Origin: Mycolicibacterium aubagnense
GTDB lineage: Bacteria > Actinomycetota > Actinomycetes > Mycobacteriales > Mycobacteriaceae
Assembly: GCF_010730955.1 (NCBI RefSeq)
Contig: NZ_AP022577.1
Span: 992,001 to 1,056,000 of the forward strand
Direction of reading: 5' to 3'
Length of the DNA: 64,000 nt
How positions within the stretch are numbered: the stretch's first letter is position 1; each line of letters starts with the position of its first letter. A program made the position numbers and the translations under genes. This document shows positions 1-9,550 of the stretch, piece after piece. The notes beneath the pieces were generated by a model, which was not told the origin of the DNA, searched no databases, and was given only the letters and a program-made list of their open reading frames with translations.

Positions 1-404
1 GGATCGCCGGCCCACAGCCGGCGCATCCGCTCGACCTGCTCGTCGAGAATCCGGCCACGCCGTCCGAAATCCGAACCAGTACTGGCATAGTCGTCAGGCC
101 GGTTGCCGACGCCAAGACCGACGACCAGTCGGCCGCCGCACATCTGATCCACGCTGGCGAGTTGTTTCGCGAGCGGAACAACCGGATACAACGGTGCCAG
201 AAGAACATTCGTCACCAGTGTCAGCCCCTTGGTCGCACCCGCCGCCGCTGCCAGCGTGATCAGTGGGTCAACGCCCGGGTACAACATCCGGTCTATTGCG
301 GTGACCGATTCGAACCCACGTTGTTCGGCACGGCGGGCCCAATCGATCAAGGTCGCACCCGACACACCGGCGATGTGGTTTGGCAGCCCGATTCCCAGTT
401 CCAT
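1..404 (-). CDS. LLM-class flavin-dependent oxidoreductase, N-terminal part
   Basis: Only the first 134 codons are in the window; the gene continues to the left of base 1. The protein begins MELGIGLPNH and continues with the luciferase-like barrel pattern: an early Gly-Ile-Gly-Leu-Pro strand, WARRAEQRGFESV, a TNVLLAPLYP strand and the GGRLVVGLGVG loop that is typical of F420- or FMN-dependent luciferase-like monooxygenases. The ATG at 404 has a GGAGG ribosome-binding site 4 bases upstream. The gene is divergent from the Lrp/AsnC gene at 535, which is the obvious candidate for its regulator. Whether it uses F420 or FMN, and its substrate, cannot be told. Confidence 0.85.
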   Translation of the reverse strand, partial: MELGIGLPNHIAGVSGATLIDWARRAEQRGFESVTAIDRMLYPGVDPLITLAAAAGATKGLTLVTNVLLAPLYPVVPLAKQLASVDQMCGGRLVVGLGVGNRPDDYASTGSDFGRRGRILDEQVERMRRLWAGD

Positions 405-534
405 CGTGCCTCCTTCGGTTGACGTCAACTGGCCGGACTCCAGCTTCGGCGACACGTCGAACTTCGACAACAAGACTGGCCCTGATCGTCAAAAACAGGC
501 AACTGATAGCAATATTCGGTAGATTATCCTCACC

Positions 535-1515
535 ATGGAGGCGATAGACGGTCATATTATGCACGCACTGCAGGTGGCACCGCGCGCATCGTTTCGACAC
601 ATCGCCGAAGCCATCGGCGTCGGAGAACAGACCGTGGCGCGCCGCTACCGGGCCTTGCGACGCGACGGCGTGCTCCGTGTGGTCGGCGTGGTGAACCCGC
701 GGGTCTACGGCGAATGTCAGTGGATCGTCCGCGTCCGCGCCAAGCCCGCCGATCTCCCTCGGCTCGCCGAAGCGCTGGTCCGTCGGCCCGACGTCACACA
801 CGTCAACACGTTGTCAGGTGGCACCGAACTGGTGTGTGCGGTGCGTGCCCCGATCGGTGATGCCGCCGACGGACTACTGCACCGGCTGCCGCGCACATCG
901 GCGGTCCTCGACATGCGAATCGAGTTGGTACTCAACGTGTTCGGCTCACCTACGGGCGGGTACTGGACCGGATACGGACAAGCGTTGGCGCCCGACCAGA
1001 TCGCCAGGCTGCGACCACTCGAACGTGCCCGCCCAGATCAGCCGGCCGCGCCAACCGCCGATGACCGAGCACTGCTGGACGCACTCGCCGACGACGGTCG
1101 AATCACCGACAGCGCACTGGCGACACTCACCGGCTGGTCACCGGCCCGGGTGAAGCGCCGACTGGCGGCATTGGCAGCGTCCGACACCCTGACCTACGAC
1201 CTCGACGTGTTGCCGGAGCGCCTGGGCTTCACGCTGAACGCGATGATCTGGATTTCCACGACGCCTCTACACCTCGCGTCGGTCGGCGAACAGATCACGC
1301 GCCATGACGAGGTCGCCTCGGTTGCCGCAGTTAGCGGTCCCGCAAACCTGATGGCCGTAGTGATCTGCTACGACGAACGACATCTCTACCGCTACCTCGC
1401 CGAGCAGTTGGCCACAGTCGACCACATTCAAGCGTTCGACGTGAGCATCCGCAGCAGGCGGCTCAAGCAGGTCGGCTCACTGGTCTCCCACGGTCGATTG
1501 ATCGGTGCCGGCTAA
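535..1515 (+). CDS. Lrp/AsnC family transcriptional regulator, tandem-domain form
   Basis: A 326-residue DNA-binding regulator made of two Lrp/AsnC units in a row. Residues 1-50 form the first winged helix-turn-helix (start [10 protein letters not shown], with [17 protein letters not shown] as recognition part), followed by an alpha/beta ligand-binding (RAM-like) region. From about 180 a second HTH ([13 protein letters not shown]) and a second sensor region follow. Ordinary Lrp proteins are about 150 residues, so this is the double-length form often seen in actinobacteria. A TAGATT box lies 9 bases before the ATG. It is divergent from the flavin oxidoreductase gene, which suggests local control, and its 3' end overlaps the end of uvrA by 4 bases. 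The effector is unknown. Confidence 0.88.
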   Translation: MEAIDGHIMHALQVAPRASFRHIAEAIGVGEQTVARRYRALRRDGVLRVVGVVNPRVYGECQWIVRVRAKPADLPRLAEALVRRPDVTHVNTLSGGTELVCAVRAPIGDAADGLLHRLPRTSAVLDMRIELVLNVFGSPTGGYWTGYGQALAPDQIARLRPLERARPDQPAAPTADDRALLDALADDGRITDSALATLTGWSPARVKRRLAALAASDTLTYDLDVLPERLGFTLNAMIWISTTPLHLASVGEQITRHDEVASVAAVSGPANLMAVVICYDERHLYRYLAEQLATVDHIQAFDVSIRSRRLKQVGSLVSHGRLIGAG

Positions 1516-4418
1516 AGCGCGGCGGCCTTGCGCCGTCGCTTAGCGGGTGCGTCCGACAGCACGACCGTGGGCAACAACTCCGCGAGGAACTGTCCGGTGT
1601 AGCTGTCGGGGCTGGCCGCGACGTCTTCCGGCGTGCCGGACACCACGACCGTGCCACCGCCGGCGCCGCCTTCCGGTCCCATGTCCACGATCCAGTCCGA
1701 CGTCTTGATCACGTCGAGGTTGTGCTCGATGACGATGACCGTGTTGCCCTTGTCGACCAGACCGTTGATCACCTTGAGCAGCTTGCGGATGTCCTCGAAA
1801 TGCAAGCCGGTGGTCGGCTCATCGAGGATGTAGACGGTGCGCCCGGTGGACCGCTTCTGCAGTTCGGCGGCGAGCTTGACGCGCTGTGCCTCACCGCCGG
1901 ACAGCGTCGGGGCAGGCTGGCCCAGCCGGACGTAGCCCAGACCGACGTCGACGAGCGTCTTGAGGTACCGGTGGATCGAGCTGATGGGCTCGAAGAACTC
2001 GGTGGCCTCCTCGATGGGCATGTCGAGGACCTCGGAGATGGTCTTGCCCTTGTAGTGCACCTCCAGGGTCTCCCGGTTGTAACGGGCACCGTGGCACACC
2101 TCGCACGGCACGTAGACGTCCGGGAGGAAGTTCATCTCGATCTTGATGGTGCCGTCACCCGAACACGCCTCACAGCGGCCACCTTTCACGTTGAACGAGA
2201 ACCGGCCCGGCTGGTAGCCGCGGACCTTGGCCTCGGTCGTCGCCGCGAACAGGGTGCGGATCTTGTCGAACACGCCGGTGTAGGTCGCCGGGTTGGACCG
2301 CGGGGTGCGACCGATCGGTGACTGGTCGACGCGCACCAGCTTGTCCAGTTGGTCGAGCCCGTTGATCCGGGTGTGCCGGCCCGGCACCTGCCGGGCGCCG
2401 TTGAGCTTGTTGGCCATGACCGTCGCGAGGATGTCGTTGACCAACGTCGACTTGCCCGACCCCGAGACGCCGGTGACCGACGTCAGCACACCCAGCGGGA
2501 ACGCCACGTCGACCTCTTTGAGGTTGTGCTCGCGCGCACCGACCACCGTGATCTGCCGCTTACGGTCGACGGGCCGGCGGATGGCCGGCACCTCGATCTG
2601 CTCGCGGCCCGAAAGATAGGCGCCGGTAAGCGATTTGGTGTTCTTGAGCAGCTCCTTGTAGGTGCCGCTGTGCACGATCTGGCCACCGTGCTCACCCGCG
2701 GCAGGACCGATGTCGACGACCCAGTCGGCATGCGCGATGGTGTCGAGGTCGTGCTCGACCACGATCAGCGTGTTGCCGAGATCGCGCAGCCGAACCAGGG
2801 TGTCGATGAGCCGGCGGTTGTCCCGCTGGTGCAACCCGATAGACGGCTCGTCGAGCACGTAGAGCACACCGACCAGACCCGAACCGATCTGGGTGGCGAG
2901 CCGGATGCGTTGTGCCTCACCGCCGGACAGCGTGCCCGCGGCCCGGGACAGCGTCAGGTAATCGAGACCGACGTCGAGCAGGAAGCCCAGCCGGGACTGC
3001 ACCTCTTTGAGCACCTGCCCGGCGATGGCTTGTTCGCGCGAGCCGAGCGTCAACGCGTTGAGGAACTTCGAGCAGTCCGAGATGGACAGATCACACACCT
3101 GCGCAATGGATTTCGCATCGTCAGCCGCAGACAGCGTGACGGCCAGGATCTCCGGCTTGAGGCGCGTGCCGGCGCACTCGGGGCACGGGATGTCCCGCAT
3201 GAAGCCCTCGTAACGCTCCTTCATCTGCTCGGACTCGGTCTGCTCCATGCGGCGCTGCAGGAACGCCAGCACACCTTCGAAGTCGGCGTAATAGGAACGG
3301 GTACGGCCGTACCGATTCTTGTACCGGACGTGCACCTGGTGGTCGGAGCCCTCCAGGATCGCCTTGCGCGCCTTGGCCGGGAGCTTCTTCCACGGGGTGT
3401 CGATGTCGAAGCCCAGCTCTTCGCCCAGACCGGCCATCATGCGGGTGAAGTAGTCGGAATTGTGGCCCATGGACCACGGCGCGACGGCACCCTCCGCGAG
3501 CGTCAGCTCCGGGTCCGGCACGACCAGTTCGGGGTCGACTTCCTTCTTGATACCCAGACCGGTGCACTCCGGGCAGGCGCCGTACGGTGAGTTGAACGAA
3601 AACGACCGCGGTTCAAGGTCGTCGACGGCCAGCGGGTGTGCGTTGGGGCAGGCCAGCTTCTCGGAAAAGCGCTGCTCGCGCTGCGGGTGGTTGTCGTCAC
3701 GGTCGACGAACTCGAGCACGACGATGCCGTCGGCGAGGCCCAGCGCGGTCTCGACCGAGTCGGTGAGCCGCTGCTTGGCACTGGCCTTGACGGTGAGGCG
3801 GTCCACGACCACCTCGATGTCGTGCTTCTCCTGCTTCTTGAGCTTCGGCGGATCGGTCAGCGAGTGCACGACACCGTCAACCCGGACGCGGCTGTAACCC
3901 TGACCGTTGAGCTTGTCGAAGAGGTCGACGAACTCGCCCTTGCGCGTCCGCACGACGGGAGCCAGCACCTGGAACCGGATGCCCTCGTCCATGGCGAGCA
4001 CCTGGTCGACGATCTGCTGCGGCGTCTGCCGGGCGATGCGCTCCCCACACACCGGGCAGTGCGGCGTGCCCGCGCGCGCGTAGAGCAGACGCAGGTAGTC
4101 GTACACCTCGGTGATGGTGCCGACGGTCGAGCGCGGATTCCGGTTGGTCGACTTCTGGTCGATGGACACCGCCGGCGACAGACCTTCGATGAAGTCCACG
4201 TCCGGCTTGTCCATCTGGCCCAGGAACTGGCGAGCGTAAGCCGACAGCGACTCGACGTAGCGGCGCTGCCCCTCGGCGAAGATGGTGTCGAACGCCAACG
4301 AGCTCTTACCCGAACCCGAGAGGCCCGTGAACACGATCAACGAGTCTCTGGGCAGGTCAAGGTCGATTCCCCGCAGGTTGTGCTCGCGCGCACCTTTGAC
4401 GATCAGACGGTCCGACAC
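1512..4418 (-). CDS. uvrA: Excinuclease ABC subunit A
   Basis: UvrA is the damage-recognition ATPase of nucleotide excision repair; it loads UvrB onto lesions. The 968-residue product has the usual duplicated ABC design: an N-terminal Walker A (GLSGSGKSS, residues 32-40), a second Walker A (GVSGSGKST, near residue 650), two LSGGEAQR signature motifs and both DEPS/DEPT Walker B motifs. It also has CxxC zinc modules ([18 protein letters not shown]; the CEAC...CEVC finger in the C-terminal half). Length matches the mycobacterial family. The start is GTG ([10 protein letters not shown]). A PafBC-type damage promoter lies about 45 bases upstream, so induction by DNA damage without LexA is likely. 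No LexA box was seen. Confidence 0.98.
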   Translation of the reverse strand: MSDRLIVKGAREHNLRGIDLDLPRDSLIVFTGLSGSGKSSLAFDTIFAEGQRRYVESLSAYARQFLGQMDKPDVDFIEGLSPAVSIDQKSTNRNPRSTVGTITEVYDYLRLLYARAGTPHCPVCGERIARQTPQQIVDQVLAMDEGIRFQVLAPVVRTRKGEFVDLFDKLNGQGYSRVRVDGVVHSLTDPPKLKKQEKHDIEVVVDRLTVKASAKQRLTDSVETALGLADGIVVLEFVDRDDNHPQREQRFSEKLACPNAHPLAVDDLEPRSFSFNSPYGACPECTGLGIKKEVDPELVVPDPELTLAEGAVAPWSMGHNSDYFTRMMAGLGEELGFDIDTPWKKLPAKARKAILEGSDHQVHVRYKNRYGRTRSYYADFEGVLAFLQRRMEQTESEQMKERYEGFMRDIPCPECAGTRLKPEILAVTLSAADDAKSIAQVCDLSISDCSKFLNALTLGSREQAIAGQVLKEVQSRLGFLLDVGLDYLTLSRAAGTLSGGEAQRIRLATQIGSGLVGVLYVLDEPSIGLHQRDNRRLIDTLVRLRDLGNTLIVVEHDLDTIAHADWVVDIGPAAGEHGGQIVHSGTYKELLKNTKSLTGAYLSGREQIEVPAIRRPVDRKRQITVVGAREHNLKEVDVAFPLGVLTSVTGVSGSGKSTLVNDILATVMANKLNGARQVPGRHTRINGLDQLDKLVRVDQSPIGRTPRSNPATYTGVFDKIRTLFAATTEAKVRGYQPGRFSFNVKGGRCEACSGDGTIKIEMNFLPDVYVPCEVCHGARYNRETLEVHYKGKTISEVLDMPIEEATEFFEPISSIHRYLKTLVDVGLGYVRLGQPAPTLSGGEAQRVKLAAELQKRSTGRTVYILDEPTTGLHFEDIRKLLKVINGLVDKGNTVIVIEHNLDVIKTSDWIVDMGPEGGAGGGTVVVSGTPEDVAASPDSYTGQFLAELLPTVVLSDAPAKRRRKAAAL

Positions 4419-4462
4419 ACGTATCCCTTCACCAGTCTGGGCAATCCAGACACCACAGCGCC

Positions 4463-4485
4463 ATGCTATGTGTCCCCACCGACAA
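4463..4485 (-). promoter_or_regulatory. PafBC (RecA-NDp) type DNA-damage promoter of uvrA
   Basis: Read on the minus strand this is TTGTCGGTG, exactly 8 bases, then TAGCAT. It matches the published mycobacterial RecA-NDp/PafBC consensus TTGTCRGTG-N8-TANNNT at every defined position. It points into uvrA, with a short leader before the GTG. PafBC is the LexA-independent damage activator of mycobacteria. The assignment comes from the sequence match and the fitting gene. Confidence 0.85.
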
Positions 4486-4504
4486 GTCCGGATACGGTGG
4501 CGTC

Positions 4505-5179
4505 ATGACCGTCGTCAATGACACGTACACCGGCCACGTCGATGCGGGCACCGCGGCACGTCGCACGCTGCCTGCCGCGACGATCATCAAGGCATCGGTC
4601 GGACCGATGGACAACAACGCGTACCTGATCACGTGTTCCAAGACCGGAAAAACGCTGCTCATCGATGCCGCGAACGACGGACCGGCGCTCGTCGAGCTGA
4701 TCAGGTCACAGGCACCGAACGTCGAACTCATCGTCACCAGCCACCAGCATTTCGACCACTGGCAGGCCCTCGCCGAAGTGGCGGAAGCCACAGGTGCGCC
4801 CACCGCCGCCCATGCCCTGGACGCCGAGCCGCTGCCGGTCAAACCCGACCGGATCCTGGCCGACGGCGACACCATCACCATCGGCGAGCTGACTTTTGAT
4901 GTCATCCACCTGCAGGGACACACCGAGGGCTCGGTAGCGCTGGCGCTGCGCGGCGCCGACGGTGAGATCACCCACTTGTTCACCGGCGACTGCCTGTTTC
5001 CGGGCGGCGTGGGCAAGACCTGGCAGGAGGGCGACTTCGAGCGACTGCTCGGCGACGTCACCCGCAAGGTCTTCGACGTCTACCCCGATTCGACGGTCGT
5101 CTATCCCGGCCACGGCGACGACACCACGCTCGGCGCCGAGCGGCCGCATCTCGAGGAATGGCGGGCGCGCGGCTGGTAG
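4505..5179 (+). CDS. MBL-fold metallo-hydrolase (glyoxalase II-like)
   Basis: A 224-residue metallo-beta-lactamase fold enzyme. The dinuclear metal site is visible as HQHFDH (HxHxDH), followed by GHTEGS and FTGDCLFPGGVG, and by a final GHGDDT near the C-terminus. It resembles hydroxyacylglutathione hydrolase-like proteins; in mycobacteria, which use mycothiol, the thiol ester substrate is uncertain. The ATG at 4505 is preferred over an upstream in-frame start because TACGGT (4493-4498) lies 6 bases before it, giving a leaderless mRNA. It is divergent from uvrA, as in M. tuberculosis (Rv1637c/Rv1638), and convergent with the protease gene 12 bases downstream. Confidence 0.9.
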   Translation: MTVVNDTYTGHVDAGTAARRTLPAATIIKASVGPMDNNAYLITCSKTGKTLLIDAANDGPALVELIRSQAPNVELIVTSHQHFDHWQALAEVAEATGAPTAAHALDAEPLPVKPDRILADGDTITIGELTFDVIHLQGHTEGSVALALRGADGEITHLFTGDCLFPGGVGKTWQEGDFERLLGDVTRKVFDVYPDSTVVYPGHGDDTTLGAERPHLEEWRARGW

Positions 5180-5191
5180 CCGCTGGAGCGG

Positions 5192-5983
5192 TCAGCCCAC
5201 GCACTGCCCCGTCGGGACGGGCTGGGTGTTACCGACCAGCGCCAGTTGAGGTCCGACTTCCTTCGCGGTCAGCGCGAAACCCGTGTCGGGATCGTCCTGC
5301 GCCGCACCGAAGATCACCCCACGCACGCGGCCGTCCAGGTCGATCACCGGCCCGCCTGAATTGCCTTGCTGCACAGCACCTCTGAGGGCATACACCTCGC
5401 GGGTCACCGTGCCGGTCCGAAAGATGTCCGGTCCCTGGAGTTCGATGATCTGGCGGACGCGCACCGGTTTGGCCTCGTACGCGCCCCCGTGCGGAAACCC
5501 GAGCGCCGCCGCATCGGCGCCACTGACCGCAGGTGCCTCGGAGAACATCAACGGAGCGGTCGGCAGGTCCGGGACCGCGAGAATCGAGATGTCCATGTTC
5601 GGGTCGAACGACACCACCTGGCCGTCATATTTGGTGCCGTTCACCTCGACCGAGACGGCGTCGGTCCCCGCGACGCCGTGCGCCGTCGTCATGACTCGCT
5701 TGGGACCTACCACAAACCCGGTGCCCTCCAACCGCTTTCGGCAGCTGTGCGCGACCCCGTGCACCCGCACCACACTCGCCTGCGCCGCGACGACCGCGGG
5801 GTGCTGTGCCACGTTCGGATCCGGCGGGGCTACGGCTGGGATCGTCGACGCGGTCTCGGACGATTGCGCGGAGGTCGTCACGGGTGCGGCGGCGTGATCG
5901 TTTCCACCGCAGCCGGCGACCAGCGTGACGGCGGTCAGTGACAACGCCACCCACGGCGCAAGGACGAGACTTCTTCGGGCCAT
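5192..5983 (-). CDS. Secreted trypsin-like serine protease, probable lipoprotein
   Basis: 263 residues. The N-terminus (MARRSLVLAP, then a hydrophobic stretch ending LVAGCGG) is a lipoprotein signal peptide with a lipobox Cys. After a low-complexity linker comes a chymotrypsin-fold protease domain whose catalytic triad can be read: His in MTTAHGV, Asp in DPNMDISIL and Ser in QQGNSGGPV. The domain looks like the periplasmic half of MarP (Rv3671c), the acid-resistance protease, but the four membrane helices of MarP are replaced by a lipid anchor. Two further Cys (SCRK and the C-terminal GQCVG) could form a disulfide. The ATG at 5983 is preferred to an upstream GTG because it starts the signal peptide. 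Confidence 0.85.
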   Translation of the reverse strand: MARRSLVLAPWVALSLTAVTLVAGCGGNDHAAAPVTTSAQSSETASTIPAVAPPDPNVAQHPAVVAAQASVVRVHGVAHSCRKRLEGTGFVVGPKRVMTTAHGVAGTDAVSVEVNGTKYDGQVVSFDPNMDISILAVPDLPTAPLMFSEAPAVSGADAAALGFPHGGAYEAKPVRVRQIIELQGPDIFRTGTVTREVYALRGAVQQGNSGGPVIDLDGRVRGVIFGAAQDDPDTGFALTAKEVGPQLALVGNTQPVPTGQCVG

Positions 5984-6005
5984 GGCTGGAAACTTTACGG
6001 GCACG

Positions 6006-6047
6006 AAAAACCCTGAGGCCCCCGGCAGTACGCCGAGGGCCTCAGGG
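6006..6047 (-). terminator. Rho-independent terminator of the universal stress gene
   Basis: A perfect 11-bp stem (CCCTGAGGCCC paired with GGGCCTCAGGG, 6011-6021 with 6037-6047) is followed on the minus strand by five T residues (6006-6010). It sits directly after the universal stress protein stop codon and before the protease gene on the same strand. Confidence 0.85.
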
Positions 6048-6058
6048 AAAATCCGAAC

Positions 6059-6502
6059 CTACGAGGTGTGGACGATCAGCACGTCAATCTTGGCGCGACG
6101 GGCCACGTTCGCCGGCACCGAGCCGAGCAGACGGCCGGCGATGGTGCTCAAACCGACGTTACCGACGACCAGCAGGTCGGCGCCGGTGCTCTCGGCAAGG
6201 TCGACGAGCGCGTCGACGGGAGCGCCGACGATGGCCTTCTCCTCCACCTGGGTGGCACCGGCCGCCTCGGCACGGTCGCGGGCTTCGCGCAGGATCGCGT
6301 AGATGGGCGCATCGCCGTGCACCTTGTAGCCCTCGTCCTTCAGGACGTCGGCTGCACGCTGATCATCGGCGTGCGGGAAGTAGGCGGTTGCCACGACCAA
6401 CTTCGCATTGGCCCCCGCGGCGATCTGGGCAGCGCGCTCCACCGCACGCAGTGACGAATCCGATCCGTCCGTACCGACGACCACGGTCTGGTAGCCGCTC
6501 AT
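6059..6502 (-). CDS. Universal stress protein (Rv1636-like)
   Basis: A 147-residue single-domain UspA protein. It carries the nucleotide-binding pattern G-2X-G-9X-G(S/T): GNVG then GS nine residues later, near residues 115-130, and an N-terminal VVGTDGSDSS loop. By position and length it corresponds to Rv1636 of M. tuberculosis, reported to bind cAMP with high affinity; an adenylyl cyclase gene lies in this same window at 43.7 kb. The ATG at 6502 is chosen over an upstream in-frame TTG because a GGGAGG site lies 6 bases before it. A strong terminator follows the gene, so it is probably transcribed alone. The product is expected in the cytoplasm. Confidence 0.93.
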   Translation of the reverse strand: MSGYQTVVVGTDGSDSSLRAVERAAQIAAGANAKLVVATAYFPHADDQRAADVLKDEGYKVHGDAPIYAILREARDRAEAAGATQVEEKAIVGAPVDALVDLAESTGADLLVVGNVGLSTIAGRLLGSVPANVARRAKIDVLIVHTS

Positions 6503-6742
6503 CAATGGCCTCCCGTTATGCAGGTTTGTGTATCCGGCGTTCCGGCCGGCGTCACCGCAGACAGTAGCCGCTGAAGTGCGGCCGTTGGTGCGGTTTCACC
6601 ACACGAGTTCGCCGGGGACACCGTCAAAAATGTGTTTTACCGGCACCGATGTTAGCGGCAGCCACGGCAACGGGCTTGCTAATGGTGACGAATCGGTCGG
6701 GTGTTTCGCCCGGTGAGCGGGACCGCTTCAGGCCCGTGATCG

Positions 6743-7603
6743 TTAGCCACGACCGAAATACAGCTCCTGTGTGGCGACGCACACCAACTGCCCGGCGCGG
6801 TTGTACATCGTCCCGCTCGCGAGGCCGCGCCCGCCGATACCGCTCAGCGAGGTCTGGTCGGACAGCACCCAGTCACTCAGGTCGACCGGCCGGTGGAACC
6901 ACAGCGCATGGTCGATCAGCGCCGAAAACGTATGGGCCGGCAGCGCACCGCGCGGGATCATCGCCGCCTCCAGCATCGTGGTGCCGGTCAGGTACGCGAG
7001 CAGGCCGGCGTGCAGCGCCGGGTCGTCCGGAATTACATCGGTCGGGCGCCACCACATCCGCAGATGCGGCGCCGGGTCCGGCGAATCTTTGGCCAGCCGC
7101 GGGTGCGGATCGATGTAGCGCAGCTCGAACGGCTGGTCGCGAACCCAGAACCCACCGGATTCCTCGGCGTAGTCAGCAAGCTGTTCGGCCATGGTCGGAA
7201 CCGAAAGCGGTTCCGGCACATCGGGAATGGCAGCCTGGTAGTCGAGCGCGCCGACCTGGGTACTGAACGACGCCAACGCCTCCAGCAGGATCTCCCCGTC
7301 CTGGCGGGCGGTGATCCGCCGGGTTGCGAGCGTGCCGCCGTCGCGCGCGGCATCGACCTGGATCTCGACCGGGTAGCGGGAATCCCCTGCCCGCAGGTAG
7401 TAGACGTGCAGGCTGTGCGCGCTGCGACCTGGCGTGGTCCGGCTCGCCGCCACCAGCACCTGACCGGCGAGGTGGCCGCCGGCGATGTGGTGGCTGGGGT
7501 TGTCGAGCTGGGCGGCCACGAAGTGGTGGTCGTCGGTCTGATCCACCAGCAGCGTGCTGACGAGATCAGACAGGGTCGGCGAACTGTACGTCACCTGAGG
7601 CAT
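6743..7603 (-). CDS. Acyl-CoA thioesterase, TesB family (double hotdog)
   Basis: 286 residues, the usual length of TesB (acyl-CoA thioesterase II), which hydrolyses acyl-CoA to free fatty acid and CoA. Family signs are the N-terminal hotdog with GGHLAGQVLVAASRT, the WWRPTD segment, LLAYLTGTTMLEAA (the conserved Asp of E. coli TesB is a Gly/Thr-type position here and should be checked) and the C-terminal ALWFHRPVDLSDWVL and GRGLASGTMYNRAGQLV. The ATG at 7603 (MPQVTYSSPT) is preferred to a longer reading. A second TesB gene of the same length lies at 56536-57396, so the two are paralogues. Upstream, the divergent HNH gene starts 137 bases away. Confidence 0.9.
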   Translation of the reverse strand: MPQVTYSSPTLSDLVSTLLVDQTDDHHFVAAQLDNPSHHIAGGHLAGQVLVAASRTTPGRSAHSLHVYYLRAGDSRYPVEIQVDAARDGGTLATRRITARQDGEILLEALASFSTQVGALDYQAAIPDVPEPLSVPTMAEQLADYAEESGGFWVRDQPFELRYIDPHPRLAKDSPDPAPHLRMWWRPTDVIPDDPALHAGLLAYLTGTTMLEAAMIPRGALPAHTFSALIDHALWFHRPVDLSDWVLSDQTSLSGIGGRGLASGTMYNRAGQLVCVATQELYFGRG

Positions 7604-7739
7604 CTTGCCTGAGGCGTTGACGCACCCAACTGATCGGTGGTGCCGATCGCCTCGACGAGCGACCTCCATTCCCGTGAGTTATCCACAACCTCGTCGAATT
7701 CTGTTGCGGCGCGGCAGATCTATCGGTAATATCGCACAT

Positions 7740-9428
7740 ATGTTCGAACACATAGGGATCGGGGCCGGCGGTGCGCTGGTCCACGACGCTTCCGTGGTCG
7801 ATGCCATCAGCCACAGTGCCCGGGTGGAAGCGCGGGCCGCGAGCATCCGCTTCGCGGCGATCGCTGACCTGGTCGCGTTGCGGGTTGATGATCAGGGTGA
7901 TCGGCAGTGGTGGGCCTGTGATGGCTGGGATGCCGCGGCCGCTGAAGTCGGGGCCGCCTTGGGCATCGGGTCTCGGGAAGCGTCCGGGCAGATGGCGACC
8001 GCCGTCGCGTTGCGCGACCGCCTGCGTCGGGTGGCGGCGGTGTTTGCCGACGGTGGCGTCTCGGCACGAACGGTCGGCACGATCTGCTGGCGCACCCGCC
8101 TGGTGGAGGACGCCAACACGCTGGCCGTGCTGGATGCGGCGTTGGCGGGGGCGCTGTGTGAGTGGGTGGGTTTGTCCCGCAAGAAGATTGAGAAGAAGAT
8201 CGACGGTTGGGTGCATAAGTTCGATCCGGCTGCGGTGCTGAAGGTGCGGTCGGCGGCCCGCCGCCGTGGGGTCGGGGTCGGCAAACCTGATGATGAGACC
8301 GGGGTGGCGTCGATCTGGGGTGCGCTGCTGGCCACGGATGCCGAGTTGTTGAATCGGGTGTTGACGGAGATGGCCCGGCAGGTGTGTGAGAGCGATCCGC
8401 GCACCTTCGGGCAGCGCCGCGCGGATGCGTTGGGGGTGCTCGCCGCCCGCGGGGACCGGTTGGCCTGCCAGTGTGGCAGTCCCGATTGCGCGGCGGCCGG
8501 GCCGGATGCCCGCGCGACGGCGGTGGTGATCCACGTTCTCACCGATGCGCTGCCCGCGCCGGTGGCTGACCCGCTGCTCAGCGGGGATCCGGCCGCGCCC
8601 CTGACACCACTGCCACCCTCGCCCGCACCTGAGCCGGCGCCGGTGAATGACGCTGTGCCTGACGCGGCGCCCACGCCGGCTCCGGTCCTCGCGCTCGCCA
8701 AAGCCTCGGCGCCGGTGCGCACCCCGATCGGCTACATGATCGGCGGTGCCGTCGTGCCACCGGCGCTGCTGGCCGATCTGGCCGCGCGCGGCGCCACAGT
8801 CCGCGCCGTCGCCTCCGCCACCGATCTCGACGGAGTGCCCCGCTACCGGCCCTCGGCCGCGCTGGATGAGTTCGTTCGGATGCGGGCGATGACGTGCATG
8901 TTCCCCGGCTGCGATCAGCCCGCCACCGCCTGCGACCTCGACCACACGATCCCGTGGCCGGCCGGGCCGACGCATCCGGGCAACCTGGGTCCCAAATGCC
9001 GAAAACACCACCTACTCAAAACCTTCTACGGCGGCCGTGATGGCTGGCAGGACCGTCAACAACCCGACGGCACCATCGTGTGGACCGCACCCACCGGCCA
9101 CACCTACACCAGCGTGCCGGAAAGTCGAATCCTGTTCCCCGACAAGATCACCGACACACCCTTGCCGAACCCACCACCAGAGGTCGCCGATCTGGACACC
9201 CCACCGGCCCCCGGCCGGGGCATCATGATGCCCACCCGCCGCCGCACCCGCGCCCACGACCTCGCCCAGCAGATCGCCTACGAACGCGCCCTCAACGAAG
9301 CCGACCTCCACGCCGCAGCAGCCGCCCAAGAAGCCGCCGCCCGCAGACGCAAAGAACGCGAAGAACGCGAAGCCCGCCGCGAAGCCGGAGAACTACAAGA
9401 AGCCGACATCCCGCCACCCTCGCACTAA
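7740..9428 (+). CDS. 13E12-family HNH endonuclease (DUF222 + HNH)
   Basis: 562 residues with the two-part layout of the mycobacterial 13E12 repeat family: an alpha-helical DUF222 region (about residues 20-330), a Pro/Ala-rich linker (near 290-330), then an HNH nuclease core at about 380-430 with CMFPGCDQP, CDLDHTIPW, and KCRKHH, giving the Cys/His metal-site spacing and the catalytic DH pair. The C-terminal 60 residues are charged and probably coiled (repeated EREARR-like stretches). The ATG at 7740 is chosen because TAATAT lies exactly 7 bases before it. Members occur in many copies per mycobacterial genome; their real role is not known. A terminator follows. Confidence 0.9.
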   Translation: MFEHIGIGAGGALVHDASVVDAISHSARVEARAASIRFAAIADLVALRVDDQGDRQWWACDGWDAAAAEVGAALGIGSREASGQMATAVALRDRLRRVAAVFADGGVSARTVGTICWRTRLVEDANTLAVLDAALAGALCEWVGLSRKKIEKKIDGWVHKFDPAAVLKVRSAARRRGVGVGKPDDETGVASIWGALLATDAELLNRVLTEMARQVCESDPRTFGQRRADALGVLAARGDRLACQCGSPDCAAAGPDARATAVVIHVLTDALPAPVADPLLSGDPAAPLTPLPPSPAPEPAPVNDAVPDAAPTPAPVLALAKASAPVRTPIGYMIGGAVVPPALLADLAARGATVRAVASATDLDGVPRYRPSAALDEFVRMRAMTCMFPGCDQPATACDLDHTIPWPAGPTHPGNLGPKCRKHHLLKTFYGGRDGWQDRQQPDGTIVWTAPTGHTYTSVPESRILFPDKITDTPLPNPPPEVADLDTPPAPGRGIMMPTRRRTRAHDLAQQIAYERALNEADLHAAAAAQEAAARRRKEREEREARREAGELQEADIPPPSH

Positions 9429-9434
9429 CGAGTG

Positions 9435-9469
9435 AATACCCCTGAGAAAGCAAGACTTTCAGGGGTATT
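9435..9469 (+). terminator. Terminator hairpin after the HNH gene
   Basis: AATACCCCTGA pairs with TCAGGGGTATT (9435-9445 with 9459-9469), and AAG/CTT extends the stem after a small bulge, leaving a short loop. It begins 7 bases after the stop codon. The A/T-rich outer part of the stem can act as the U-rich side. Confidence 0.7.
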
Positions 9470-9511
9470 GACGCGTGCCACCCCACATTAGAGACCAGGC
9501 GTCGCACCTGA

Positions 9512-9543
9512 AAGCTCGGCAGGTGGTGGCACCTGCCGAGCTT
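9512..9543 (-). terminator. Terminator hairpin of tRNA-Cys
   Basis: A perfect 14-bp stem (AAGCTCGGCAGGTG with CACCTGCCGAGCTT) around a GTGG loop, beginning 8 bases beyond the CCA end of tRNA-Cys on the minus strand. No U tract is visible, which is common in mycobacteria. Confidence 0.75.
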
Positions 9544-9550
9544 CCAGTAG

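Noticed and set aside
2349..3590. 413-codon open frame opposite uvrA
   Set aside because: Antisense shadow of a strongly conserved gene in GC-rich DNA; no family resemblance.
4419..4504. LexA (SOS) box upstream of uvrA
   Set aside because: No TCGAAC-N4-GTTCGA-like sequence; the PafBC-type element explains damage control instead. The uvrB upstream region gave the same result.
7566..9011. 481-codon minus-strand frame opposite the HNH gene
   Set aside because: Arg/His/Gly-rich antisense frame; the plus strand encodes a complete DUF222-HNH protein.
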